From contig NZ_CALNVW010000017.1 in NCBI RefSeq assembly GCF_940670765.1, positions 1 to 64,000 of the forward strand: a stretch of DNA of 64,000 bases, written 5' to 3'. The number at the start of each line of letters is the position of its first letter. Within the stretch, counting starts at the first letter, position 1. Made by a program: the position numbers and the translations under genes. The notes below the pieces were generated by a model that searched no databases, was not told the origin of the DNA, and worked only from the letters and a program-made list of their open reading frames with translations. This stretch comes from Streptomyces sp. A 4/2 (GTDB lineage: Bacteria > Actinomycetota > Actinomycetes > Streptomycetales > Streptomycetaceae). This document shows positions 52,683 through 61,262 of this stretch, one piece after another.

Positions 52683-53897
52683 TCAGCCGATGACGGACAG
52701 CGGGTCGTCGAGCACCGGCTGCCAGGCCAACTCGGCTGCTCCCACCAGGCTGTTGTGGTCCAGGGTGCAGGGCAGGATCGGTACCCCGCCGCTGCGCCCC
52801 CACAGGCTGCGGTCGGCGACCACCGCGCGCAGCCGCTCCGGGTCGGCGTCGAGCAGTTCGCGGTGCAGGCCGCCGAGGATGATGCGGTCCGGGTTGAGGA
52901 TGTTGACCAGCCCGGCGAGACCGAGACCGAGGCGGTCGACCACCTCCTGGGCGGCGATCCGGACACCGGGATCGCCGTACTCCGTACGGAGAATGTCCCG
53001 GGACTGCTGGAGGAGCGAGACCTCGGGGCCCGGCGTGCGTCCGGCGGCGGTCAGGAAGGCCAGCGGGTCGGTCTCGACGTCGAGACAGCCCCGGCTCCCG
53101 CAGTAGCAGGGGCGGCCCTCGGGGTTGACGGTGACATGGCCGACCTCCAGGGCCAGGCCCGAACTCCCGGTGTGCAGACGGCCGTCGAGGACCAGCGCCC
53201 CGCCCACGCCGCGGTGGCCGGTCGCCACGCAGAGCAGGTGCTGGGCGCCGCGGCCCGCTCCGTGACGGTGTTCGGCAAGGGCTGCGAGGTTGACATCGTT
53301 GCCGGTGAAGGCGGGGCCCGCGATGCCCGCGGCGCGTACCCGGTCGGCGAAGATGTCGCGGACCGGCGCACCCGCGGGCCAGGCGAGATGCAGCGGGTTG
53401 AGGGCGGTCCCTTCCGGTTCGGCGACGGCCGACGGCACGGCGAGTCCCGCGCCGACACAGCGCAGACCGCTGTCGCGCAGCAGCGCGGCCCCCGCGTCGA
53501 CCACGGCGCCGAGCACTTGGGCGGGGTCGGCGGAGACGGTGACGCAGCCGGGCGAGGTCATCACGGTCCGGCCGCCGAGCCCGACGAGTGCGGCGCGAAA
53601 TCCGTCGGCGTGCACCTGGGCCGCGAGGACGACGGGGCCGTTGCCGTTGACCGACAGCCGGTGCGACGGCCGCCCCTGGGATCCGGCCGCGGCGCCGGGC
53701 CGGGAGTCGACCTGGATGAGTCCGAGCGCTTCGAGTTCCGCGGCGACCGCGCCCGCGGTGGCGCGGGTGACGCCCAGCTCCGCCGTGAGGACGGCGCGGG
53801 TGGGCGCGCGGCCCGTGTGGACCAGTTCCAGCGCCGGTCCCAGCGCGCTGCGGCCACGTTCCAGCTTCGTCCGGTGGGTCGTCACCTTGCCGTTCAT
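52683..53897 (-). CDS. ROK-family transcriptional regulator
   Basis: A 404-residue protein: N-terminal winged helix (R-A-V-L-T-A-E-L-G-V-T-R-A-T-A-G-A-V-A-A-E-L), then a ROK sugar-kinase-like domain with the zinc motif C-Y-C-G-S-R-G-C-L-D, N-D-V-N-L-A-A-L-A-E-H and G-V-G-G-A-L-V-L-D-G. XylR/NagC-type regulators of this kind bind a sugar in the ROK domain. It is divergent from an MFS transporter gene, 87 bases away, and probably controls it. ATG at 53897. Confidence 0.88.
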   Translation of the reverse strand: MNGKVTTHRTKLERGRSALGPALELVHTGRAPTRAVLTAELGVTRATAGAVAAELEALGLIQVDSRPGAAAGSQGRPSHRLSVNGNGPVVLAAQVHADGFRAALVGLGGRTVMTSPGCVTVSADPAQVLGAVVDAGAALLRDSGLRCVGAGLAVPSAVAEPEGTALNPLHLAWPAGAPVRDIFADRVRAAGIAGPAFTGNDVNLAALAEHRHGAGRGAQHLLCVATGHRGVGGALVLDGRLHTGSSGLALEVGHVTVNPEGRPCYCGSRGCLDVETDPLAFLTAAGRTPGPEVSLLQQSRDILRTEYGDPGVRIAAQEVVDRLGLGLAGLVNILNPDRIILGGLHRELLDADPERLRAVVADRSLWGRSGGVPILPCTLDHNSLVGAAELAWQPVLDDPLSVIG

Positions 53898-53949
53898 GGG
53901 GGCGAGTCTCCCATGATCCCGGGCGGTGGCAGACGATCCGGTACCGCCC

Positions 53950-53984
53950 TTGTCCCCGGCCGCCACTGCCCCTATCCTTCTTTT
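53950..53984 (+). promoter_or_regulatory. Leaderless promoter of the MFS gene
   Basis: TTGTCC (53950-53955), a 17-base spacer, and TATCCT (53973-53978) end six bases before the GTG start at 53985; the transcript would begin at or next to the start codon. No ribosome site exists upstream, in agreement with a leaderless message. Confidence 0.65.
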
Positions 53985-55250
53985 GTGCCGAATCTAAACA
54001 AAGTACGAACGGCCTTCTCGGGGGGACCCGGCGAAAACAGCGCCGCACCCTCGTTGCTCCGTCTCCGCGCCACCATCACCGTGTTCTTCGCCCTCGACGG
54101 CTTCCTCTTCGCCGGCTGGGTGGTCCGCATCCCCGCGATCAAGTCGCAGACCGGTGCGTCGTCGAGCGCCCTCGGCCTCGCGCTGCTGGGTGTGTCCGTC
54201 GGGGCCGTGATCACGATGATGCTCACCGGACGGCTCTGCCGGCGCTTCGGCAATCACGTGGTCACCGTGGTCTGCGGAGTGCTCCTCTCGCTGAGCATCG
54301 CGCTGCCGCCGCAGACGCATTCGGCCCTCACCCTGGGTCTGGTCCTGCTGGTCTTCGGCGCCGGGTACGGCGGCGTCAACGTCGCGATGAACAGCGCGGC
54401 CGTCGACCTGGTGGCCGCGCTCCGCCGCCCCGTGATGCCGAGTTTCCACGCCGCGTTCAGCCTCGGCGGCATGGTCGGAGCAGGCGTCGGCGGTCTGGTC
54501 GCGGGCCGCCTCTCCGCCGCCACCCATCTGCTGGGCCTGACCGTCGTCGGACTGCTGGTGACCGGTGTCGCCGGACGTGAACTGCTGCGCCACCGGGCCC
54601 CGGCGGCCGAGAACAGCACCCCTCGGAAGCCCGGAACACGGCGTCTCGACGCCCGCAGCCGCCGCCTGGTCCTCGTGTTCGGCACGATCGCGCTCTGCAC
54701 CAGTTACGGCGAGGGCTCCATGGCCGACTGGAGCGCACTGCACCTCAAGCAGGACCTGCACACGCACCCGGGTGTCGCAGCCGCCGCCTACTCGCTCTTC
54801 GCGCTGGCCATGACTCTCGGCCGGCTCACCGGCACCGCACTCCTCGAACGCCTGGGCCAGACGCGCGTCCTGGTCGGGGGCGCGACCCTCGCCGCGGCCG
54901 GAATGCTGCTGGGGTCCCTCGCGCCCACCACCTGGCTCGCGCTGATCGGCTTCGTGATGGCGGGGCTCGGCCTGGCCAACAGCTTCCCCGTGGCGATGGC
55001 CCGCGCGGGCGCGCTCGCCGGCCCCGGCGGCGTCGCCACCGCGTCCACCCTGGGTTACGGAGGCATGCTCCTGGGACCGCCCGTGATCGGCTTCCTCGCG
55101 GACGCGCTGACCCTGCCCGTCGCCCTCACCACGATGGCGCTGCTGGCCGCGACCGCCGCGCTCATCGGGTACGCCACGCGCAACGCGTCGTCGGCCACGA
55201 CGTCCGCGCCCGGCACCCCGTCCGTCGATTCCGCCGCACCCACCACCTGA
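53985..55250 (+). CDS. MFS transporter
   Basis: A 421-residue membrane protein with about twelve spans; T-G-R-L-C-R-R-F-G-N-H between spans 2 and 3 is the MFS loop motif, and A-G-Y-G-G-V-N-V-A-M-N-S-A-A-V is typical of the FucP/NagP-like and YbjJ-like group. With the divergent ROK regulator, sugar transport or efflux is likely; substrate unknown. GTG start at 53985, probably leaderless. Confidence 0.82.
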   Translation: MPNLNKVRTAFSGGPGENSAAPSLLRLRATITVFFALDGFLFAGWVVRIPAIKSQTGASSSALGLALLGVSVGAVITMMLTGRLCRRFGNHVVTVVCGVLLSLSIALPPQTHSALTLGLVLLVFGAGYGGVNVAMNSAAVDLVAALRRPVMPSFHAAFSLGGMVGAGVGGLVAGRLSAATHLLGLTVVGLLVTGVAGRELLRHRAPAAENSTPRKPGTRRLDARSRRLVLVFGTIALCTSYGEGSMADWSALHLKQDLHTHPGVAAAAYSLFALAMTLGRLTGTALLERLGQTRVLVGGATLAAAGMLLGSLAPTTWLALIGFVMAGLGLANSFPVAMARAGALAGPGGVATASTLGYGGMLLGPPVIGFLADALTLPVALTTMALLAATAALIGYATRNASSATTSAPGTPSVDSAAPTT

Positions 55251-55269
55251 CCGCTGCCACAATCCCCGT

Positions 55270-56028
55270 ATGGGAGCACCTGTGAAGCATCTGAGAACCG
55301 CCGAGTTCATCGACGCCCTGGACCAGGAGGGCCGTCGGCTCGCCGAGGCCGCCGCGCAGGCGGGCCCCGGGGCCGACGTGCCGACCTGTCCGGACTGGCA
55401 GGTACGGGACCTGCTGGCGCACACCGGCCGGACCCACCGCTGGTCGACGGCGTACGTGGTGGAGGGCCTCTCGCAGTACCAGCCCCCCGCGGACGCCCCG
55501 CCCGGCCTGGACGGGACCGCGCTGGTGGACTGGTTCAGGGACGGACACCGGACGCTGGTCGCCGCGTTGCGCGCAGCGCCGGACGACCTGAAGTCCTGGA
55601 CCATCCTGCCCGCGGACTCCCCGCTCACGTTCTGGGCGCGGCGGCAGGCGCACGAGACGGCGGTGCACCGGATGGACGCCGAATCGGCGCTGGGCACCGA
55701 GATCACCGCGTCCGAGCCGGAGTTCGCCGCGGACGGTGTCGACGAACTGCTCCGCGGGCTCCAGTCGATGCCCAGGAGCCGGATGCGTACGGACGTACCG
55801 AAGACCCTCCGGGTCCGGGCGACCGACACCGGTGACGTGTGGACGGTCCGGCTGTCCGACGGGCCGCCGCAGGCCGACACCACCGATACCGACGTCGCCG
55901 ACGTCGAGTTGAGCGCGACCGCCACGCTGCTCTACGCGACGCTGTGGAACCGCCTGCCGCTCACCGCCGTGTCCGTCACGGGCGACGCGGCGCTCGCGCG
56001 GCTCTGGCGGGAGACGGCCGGGATCTGA
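55270..56028 (+). CDS. Maleylpyruvate isomerase-family, mycothiol-dependent protein
   Basis: A 252-residue DinB-like four-helix protein: V-P-T-C-P-D-W-Q-V-R-D-L-L-A-H-T-G (first metal His) and A-R-R-Q-A-H-E-T-A-V-H-R-M-D-A (further metal residues), then the C-terminal mycothiol-related domain. Family members use mycothiol as cofactor or substrate. The exact reaction is unknown; no gentisate genes are near. Twenty bases behind the MFS gene and perhaps cotranscribed. An in-frame GTG five codons later is an alternative start. Confidence 0.82.
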   Translation: MGAPVKHLRTAEFIDALDQEGRRLAEAAAQAGPGADVPTCPDWQVRDLLAHTGRTHRWSTAYVVEGLSQYQPPADAPPGLDGTALVDWFRDGHRTLVAALRAAPDDLKSWTILPADSPLTFWARRQAHETAVHRMDAESALGTEITASEPEFAADGVDELLRGLQSMPRSRMRTDVPKTLRVRATDTGDVWTVRLSDGPPQADTTDTDVADVELSATATLLYATLWNRLPLTAVSVTGDAALARLWRETAGI

Positions 56029-56113
56029 TCGCGGCAGCCGCCGTCATCGGGCCGTCCGGCCGCGTACCCCGGGAAACCGCCCCGGGCCGGGCGCGGCGTG
56101 TGAGACTTGCCGT

Positions 56114-56386
56114 ATGGGCACAAGGTCTCGGTCCGAGCGCGATGCCATCACCGTCGAGATCGGTTACGCACTGGTCACTGCGGGCTTCGTGGCAGCTGCC
56201 ACCTTCGTCGGGGTCGTCTGCCCGCTCTTCTTCCTCGACGTGCCGTCCGGCGTCGCGCATGTCCTGTTCGTGGCGGCGGCCTCGGCGGCCACCGTCGCGT
56301 TCCTCGCCCGCGTCGTCCATGTCCTGTGGCGCTTCCGCGGTGTCGCTCAGCCCAGCCAACCGGGCCGGACCAAGCCCGACTCGTAG
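56114..56386 (+). CDS. Small two-span membrane protein (DUF6332-like)
   Basis: 90 residues with two hydrophobic spans (about 18-42 and 45-72). The opening R-S-R-S-E-R-D-A-I-T-V-E-I-G-Y-A-L-V-T-A recalls a small family restricted to Streptomyces. Function unknown. Its last 40 bases overlap tail-to-tail with the response-regulator gene. Confidence 0.65.
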   Translation: MGTRSRSERDAITVEIGYALVTAGFVAAATFVGVVCPLFFLDVPSGVAHVLFVAAASAATVAFLARVVHVLWRFRGVAQPSQPGRTKPDS

Positions 56387-57012
56387 GCCAGCACGACCAG
56401 TTGGGCGCGGTCCCGGGCGCCGAGTTTCACCATGGCCCGGCTGACGTGCGTCTTGGCGGTCAGCGGGCTGACGACGAGCCTGCGGGCGATCTCGTCGTTG
56501 GAGAGCCCGATGCCGACCAGGGCCATCACCTCCCTCTCCCGGTCGGTGAGTCCGCCGAGGTCGGAGAGAGCCGCCGGTTCCTTGGAACGGGCGGCGAACT
56601 CCGCGATGAGTCTGCGTGTCACCCCCGGCGAGAGCAGCGCGTCGCCGTCGACCACCGCCCGTACCGCGCGCAGCAGTTCCTCCGGCTCGGTGTCCTTGAC
56701 CAGGAACCCGGACGCGCCGGAGCGGATCGCCTCGAAGACGTACTCGTCGAGCTCGAAAGTGGTGAGCATGACCACCTTGACCCCGTCGAGGTCCTGGTCG
56801 TCGGTGATCTTCCGGGTGGCGGCCAGACCGTCCAGCACGGGCATCCGGATGTCCATCAGCACGATGTCGGGGCGCAGTTCGCGCACCAGTTGCAGCGCCT
56901 GGGCGCCGTCGGCGGCCTCACCGGCCACCTCGATGTCCGGCTGGGCCCCGAGCAGCGCCCGGAATCCGGCTCTGACGAGGGACTGGTCGTCGGCGAGCAG
57001 TACGCGGATCAC
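56347..57012 (-). CDS. NarL/LuxR-family response regulator
   Basis: A 221-residue protein: receiver domain with acidic pocket L-A-D-D-Q, phosphoacceptor Asp in V-L-M-D-I-R-M-P (about residue 53) and Lys in L-V-K-D-T; C-terminal LuxR helix-turn-helix L-T-D-R-E-R-E-V-M-A-L-V-G-I-G-L-S-N-D-E-I-A. GTG start at 57012 overlaps the kinase stop (GTGA), so the two form one translation unit. Targets are unknown. Confidence 0.92.
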   Translation of the reverse strand: MIRVLLADDQSLVRAGFRALLGAQPDIEVAGEAADGAQALQLVRELRPDIVLMDIRMPVLDGLAATRKITDDQDLDGVKVVMLTTFELDEYVFEAIRSGASGFLVKDTEPEELLRAVRAVVDGDALLSPGVTRRLIAEFAARSKEPAALSDLGGLTDREREVMALVGIGLSNDEIARRLVVSPLTAKTHVSRAMVKLGARDRAQLVVLAYESGLVRPGWLG

Positions 57013-58355
57013 GGGGACTCCTTCGGTGCGGCGGCGGGACCGGCGGCCTGTTCGGACGACTGTTCCGGTGACGGCGACGGCGACGGCGACGGCGACGAGG
57101 ATGGCGTGGCCGACCGTCGGCCGGCGGAGAGCGGGATGAAGGCCTCGACCCGGAAGCCGCCTCCGGGGCGTGGGCCCGCGTCGATCGTGCCGCCCAGGGC
57201 CGCTGCCCGCTCGCGCATGCCCACCAGGCCGTTGCCGCTGCCGCCCGCTTCGCCGTGACTGGCGGGACCTTCGTCGTCGATGCGCAGCGCGAGCCGCTCC
57301 GGGGCATAGGTGAGCGTGATGTGGGCGGTACGGGACTCGGAGTGGCGGACGACATTGGTCAGGGCCTCCTGCAGGATCCGGAAGGCTGCGAGGTCCGCGC
57401 CGGGCGGGAGTTCCCTGCGTGCCCCTTCCGTCGTGGTCCCCACCGTCAGACCGGCGGCCGAAGCCTGCTCGACGACTTCGGAGAGCCGGGCGAGTCCGGG
57501 CGCGGGCGCCCGGGGCGCGGCGCCCGGGGCGCGCAGCGTGTCCAGTACCTGCCGGACCTCGCCCAGGGCTTCCTTGCTCGCGGCCTTGATCGTGGTCAGG
57601 GCGGTGCGCGCCTGCTCGGGGTCCGAGTCCAGGAGCGCGAGCCCGACCCCTGCCTGCACATTGATGACGGAGATGCTGTGGGCCAGCACGTCGTGGAGTT
57701 CCCTGGCGATCCGGAGCCGTTCCTCGTCGGTGCGGCGCTTCTCGGCGGCCCGGCGCTCGGCCCGCTCGCGGGCCCACTGCTCACGCCGTACCCGAACCAG
57801 CTCCGCTGCGGCGAGCACGGCCACCACCCAGGCGGTGACGACCAGTTCCTGCCCCCAGGGCGCGGCATGGTCACCGGCCGGCGGAAGCCAACGGTAGAAC
57901 CAGTGGACGGTCAGCACATGCCCCGCCCAGAGCATGCCGATGGCCGACCAGGCGGCGTAGCGGTGGCCGGACACCACGGCGGAGAAGCAGGCGACGGCGA
58001 CCGTGACGAAGACCGGTCCGTACGGGTATCCCGCGCCGAGGTAGATCATCGTGGTGGCGGCGGTACCGAAGGCGACGAGTACGGGGTGCTTGATCCGCAG
58101 CAGCAGGAGAGCCTGGCCGAGCAGCAGCAGGAGCCGGGCGTAGATGTCGAGCGGCACGCGGTGGCCGGCCTGCCCGTGCGCGGCGAAATTACTGCCCACC
58201 AGGACGATCACCGTGGTGACGAGCGTGGAGCGCCAGGGCAACCGGCCCTCGGACGGCGAGGCCCACGGTGGCTGCCACCGCCCCTGCCCGCCCTGTGCCC
58301 AGGGCGGGCCACCGCGTCCGCGTACGCGCTGCTCATCGGTGCCGGGCTGGTCCAT
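57009..58355 (-). CDS. Two-component sensor histidine kinase (HisKA_3)
   Basis: A 448-residue membrane kinase: about four to five N-terminal spans (45-190), dimerisation/phosphoacceptor helix R-E-L-H-D-V-L-A-H-S-I-S-V (His near 225), HATPase with N box Q-E-A-L-T-N-V-V-R-H-S and G box N-G-L-V-G-M-R-E-R. No extracytoplasmic sensor domain, so the signal is probably sensed in or near the membrane. The C-terminus is a Ser-Pro repeat (about 420-430) encoded by six-base repeats at 57071-57094, followed by an Ala/Glu tail. Partner is the response regulator next to it. Confidence 0.9.
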   Translation of the reverse strand: MDQPGTDEQRVRGRGGPPWAQGGQGRWQPPWASPSEGRLPWRSTLVTTVIVLVGSNFAAHGQAGHRVPLDIYARLLLLLGQALLLLRIKHPVLVAFGTAATTMIYLGAGYPYGPVFVTVAVACFSAVVSGHRYAAWSAIGMLWAGHVLTVHWFYRWLPPAGDHAAPWGQELVVTAWVVAVLAAAELVRVRREQWARERAERRAAEKRRTDEERLRIARELHDVLAHSISVINVQAGVGLALLDSDPEQARTALTTIKAASKEALGEVRQVLDTLRAPGAAPRAPAPGLARLSEVVEQASAAGLTVGTTTEGARRELPPGADLAAFRILQEALTNVVRHSESRTAHITLTYAPERLALRIDDEGPASHGEAGGSGNGLVGMRERAAALGGTIDAGPRPGGGFRVEAFIPLSAGRRSATPSSSPSPSPSPSPEQSSEQAAGPAAAPKESP

Positions 58356-58414
58356 GCGGGCAACGCTAGACCGAGGACCGCGCCGGAAGCGTCAGCCCGG
58401 CGTGGCGGTCAGGC

Positions 58415-59110
58415 CTACTCCCTGCGGAGTAGACCGACGGACTCCGCGAGGTTCCCGGCGGCGTGCGCGAAGAAGGTTTCGCGGTCCGTCACCACCTTGT
58501 GGAACTGGCCGAAGAGCTCGAAGGAAATGAGCCCGAAGAGCTGCGCCCAGGCCGCGGCGAGGGCCACGGCGACCGCGGGCGGGAGCTCCGGGGCGACATC
58601 CGCGGCGAGACGCCCGGCCTCCGGCCGCAGTGTTTCAGGCAGCGGGGGGAGGGCCAGTCCGCCGGTGCGGTTCGCGTCGAGGGTGACGGATATCAGGACC
58701 AGCGCGACCCTGGACGCGGGACCGACGGTCGCCTGCGGGGCCGCGTAGCCGGGGACCGGAGAGCCGTAGATCAGGGCGTACTCGTGGGGGTGGGCGAGCG
58801 CCCACCGGCGTACCGCCGCGCAGACCATGACCCATCGGTCGTGGTCGGTGGCCCGGCCCGCAGGGGCGAGGGCGGCTTCGGCGGCTTCCCCGATCGCGTC
58901 GTAGGCGTCGATGATCAGCGCGGTCAGCAGGTCGTCCCGGCTGGGGAAGTAGCGGTAGAGGCCGGAGGAGACCATGCCCAGCTCACGGGCCACCGCACGC
59001 AGGGAGAGTTTGGCCGCCCCCTGGTCGGCGAGCTGTCTGCGCGCCTCGTCCTTGATAGCTGCGGTGACCTCGACACGGGCCCGTTCCCTGGCTCCTCGGA
59101 CAGCACTCAT
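58415..59110 (-). CDS. TetR-family regulator
   Basis: A 231-residue protein: helix-turn-helix L-S-L-R-A-V-A-R-E-L-G-M-V-S-S-G-L-Y-R-Y-F (about 37-57) and a WHG/TetR_C-type effector domain. ATG at 59110 is the natural start; an upstream start adds 16 unlike residues. It is divergent from the Ddn-like reductase gene by 131 bases and likely represses it, perhaps on sensing a hydrophobic or electrophilic compound. Confidence 0.87.
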   Translation of the reverse strand: MSAVRGARERARVEVTAAIKDEARRQLADQGAAKLSLRAVARELGMVSSGLYRYFPSRDDLLTALIIDAYDAIGEAAEAALAPAGRATDHDRWVMVCAAVRRWALAHPHEYALIYGSPVPGYAAPQATVGPASRVALVLISVTLDANRTGGLALPPLPETLRPEAGRLAADVAPELPPAVAVALAAAWAQLFGLISFELFGQFHKVVTDRETFFAHAAGNLAESVGLLRRE

Positions 59111-59241
59111 GGCAGCCAGTCTGCCAGATATCAGATCAGTGACCAACAACGTGAGCACTGCTCTTGCTTTAGATCACTGTTCCGATGCAGACTGGTCCCA
59201 GGAGAGAGAGCAGTGCTCACATTGTTCAGAGGGAGAAACCC

Positions 59242-59703
59242 ATGACTGCCACCGCCCCCACCTACGTCAAGAAGCCCGGCTGGCTCACGGTCAACGTCTT
59301 CAACCGGGTGGTCGGCGGGCTGACCCGGCGCGGCATCAGCGTCCGGGGCTCACGCATCCTGGCGGTGCGCGGACGCAAGAGCGGCGAGTGGCGCCACACT
59401 CCGGTCAACCCGCTGACGCTGGACGGCGGACAGTATCTGATCGCCGCCCGCGGCCACGTCCAGTGGACGCACAACATGCGCGTGGCCGGAGGCGGCGAAC
59501 TCGGGCTCGGCGGCAAGCAGCAGCCCTTCACCGCGGTCGAGGTGCCCGACGACGAGAAGCCCGAGATCCTGCGCGCCTATCTGAAGCGCTGGAAGGCGGA
59601 GGTCGGGACGTTCTTCGGCGGCGTCGGCCCCGAATCGACCACCGAGGAACTCCGGCGGATCGCCCCCGACCACCCCGTCTTCCGGATCACCGCGGCACAC
59701 TGA
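59242..59703 (+). CDS. F420-dependent Ddn-family nitroreductase/quinone reductase
   Basis: A 153-residue split-barrel protein of the DUF385/Ddn group: R-G-S-R-I-L-A-V-R-G-R-K-S-G-E-W-R-H-T-P-V near residue 35, G-G-Q-Y-L-I-A-A-R-G near 65, and E-I-L-R-A-Y-L-K-R-W near the end. Mycobacterial relatives use F420H2 to reduce quinones and nitro-drugs such as PA-824. ATG at 59242 has AGAGGGAG upstream. Likely regulated by the divergent TetR protein. Confidence 0.84.
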   Translation: MTATAPTYVKKPGWLTVNVFNRVVGGLTRRGISVRGSRILAVRGRKSGEWRHTPVNPLTLDGGQYLIAARGHVQWTHNMRVAGGGELGLGGKQQPFTAVEVPDDEKPEILRAYLKRWKAEVGTFFGGVGPESTTEELRRIAPDHPVFRITAAH

Positions 59704-59717
59704 CCGACCGGCCGGAC

Positions 59718-59740
59718 CGGCCAACCCGGCCAGTTGGCCG
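59718..59740. terminator. Hairpin after the Ddn-like gene
   Basis: CGGCCAAC (59718-59725) pairs with GTTGGCCG (59733-59740) around a 7-base loop, within a stretch rich in ACCGGCC words between two convergent stops. Confidence 0.6.
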
Positions 59741-59796
59741 ACCGGACGCGCGGTCGGCCGGGCACCCGGCTGACCGGACACCCGGCCGACGACCGA

Positions 59797-61107
59797 CTAC
59801 TCGACCGGGCTGACTTCCCTGCCCACGTCCTCGCCGGTGTCCTCGGCTGCGTTCTCACCGGGACCGGCGGCCTTGCCCGTCGCCTTGTCGGGCTCCTTGC
59901 GGTCCAGAGCGCCCAGGGCACGCTGGGCCATCGGATGCGTACGGACCAGCTCCCCGAGTGAGGTCGAACCGCGGGTGATCCCGGCGAACGCCTTCCAGGC
60001 GGGCCGGAATCCGGTGATCACCGCGTGCAGCATCTTCGGGCGGCGCTCGAACAGCTTGAGCATCCGGCGCCCGACCGCCATCTCGACACCGAGTCCGGCC
60101 TTGATGGCGAAGGCGTAGTTCAGCGCCTGACGGCGGGCGTCCACCGCGTCGTGCGCCTCCGACACCCGGACCGCCCACTCCCCCGCGAGCCGGCCCGAAC
60201 GCAGGGCGAAGGAGATCCCCTCACGCGTCCAGGGCTCCAGCAGACCGGCCGCGTCCCCGCAGACCAGCACGCGCCCCCGGGAGAGCGGTGAGTCCTCGCT
60301 GCGACACCGTGTCAGATGTCCGGAGGAGACGGACGGCTCGAAGCCCGCCAGACCCTGCCGCGCGATGAAGTCCTCCAGATAGCGCTTGGTGGCCGCGCCC
60401 TCGCCGCGTGCCGAGATCACACCGACGGTGAGCGTGTCGCCCTTGGGGAACACCCATCCGTAACTCCCCGGAATGGGGCCCCAGTCGATGAGCACCCGGC
60501 CCGCCCAGTCCTCGGCGACCGTCGGCGGCACCGGGATCTCCGCCTCCAGGCCGAGGTCCACCTGGTCGAGCTTCACACCGACATGTGCCCCTATGCGGCT
60601 GGCACTGCCGTCCGCGCCCACGACCGCGCGCGCCAGCACCGTCTCCCCGTCGGAGAGGACCACGGCGACGGTGCGCCGGTCCGGGACAGCGGAGCCGTGC
60701 TGCTCGACCCTCGCCACCGCCGCACCCGTACGGATCTCGGCGCCCGCCTTCTGCGCCTCCTCGACCAGCCCCTGGTCGAACTCCGGGCGGTTGATCAGCC
60801 CGAAGAGCATCTGCTTGGAGCGCCGGGTCCGGGTCATCCTGCCGTTCATCGAGAACGTCACCGCGTACACCCGGTCGCGCAGGGGCAGTTCGAACCCCGG
60901 TGGCAGGGAGTCGCGGGACGGGCCGATGATGCCGCCCCCGCATGTTTTGTAGCGGGGCAACTCGGCCTTCTCCAGAAGGAGGACCCGGCGTCCCGCCACC
61001 GCCGCGGCATATGCCGCAGAGGCCCCGGCAGGACCTGCGCCGACCACCACCACATCCCATACCGGCCGGTCGTTCTCCGTGCTCGCGTCTGCGTTCTCGC
61101 TGCTCAC
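59797..61107 (-). CDS. Geranylgeranyl reductase-family FAD oxidoreductase
   Basis: A 436-residue flavoprotein: G-A-G-P-A-G-A-S-A-A-Y near residue 23, Y-K-T-C-G-G-G-I near 55, V-G-A-D-G-S-A-S near 165, and G-D-A-A-G-L-L-E-P-W-T-R-E-G-I-S-F-A near 285 (the family-typical P-x-x-x-E-G-I). In actinobacteria such enzymes saturate polyprenyl chains, for example of menaquinone or archaeal-type lipids. An acidic 40-residue tail follows. GTG start at 61107. It stands 155 bases from the divergent dipeptidase gene. Confidence 0.86.
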   Translation of the reverse strand: MSSENADASTENDRPVWDVVVVGAGPAGASAAYAAAVAGRRVLLLEKAELPRYKTCGGGIIGPSRDSLPPGFELPLRDRVYAVTFSMNGRMTRTRRSKQMLFGLINRPEFDQGLVEEAQKAGAEIRTGAAVARVEQHGSAVPDRRTVAVVLSDGETVLARAVVGADGSASRIGAHVGVKLDQVDLGLEAEIPVPPTVAEDWAGRVLIDWGPIPGSYGWVFPKGDTLTVGVISARGEGAATKRYLEDFIARQGLAGFEPSVSSGHLTRCRSEDSPLSRGRVLVCGDAAGLLEPWTREGISFALRSGRLAGEWAVRVSEAHDAVDARRQALNYAFAIKAGLGVEMAVGRRMLKLFERRPKMLHAVITGFRPAWKAFAGITRGSTSLGELVRTHPMAQRALGALDRKEPDKATGKAAGPGENAAEDTGEDVGREVSPVE

Positions 61108-61262
61108 GATGTGCTGCTGCTCCTGATCCGACCAGTGGCCCGTGCTGTCGACGGCATACTACGGCGCGATGTCGCCCTATCCCGCTGTGGGAGGATCGAT
61201 CGCACCTTCGTTGTACACACACGTACACGTACTTCAACGTCGCACCCACGAGGAGCGTGCCC

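Noticed and set aside
53994..55925. Open frame of about 640 codons antisense to the MFS gene
   Set aside because: Repetitive Glu/Arg/Gly composition; no membrane or domain signal.
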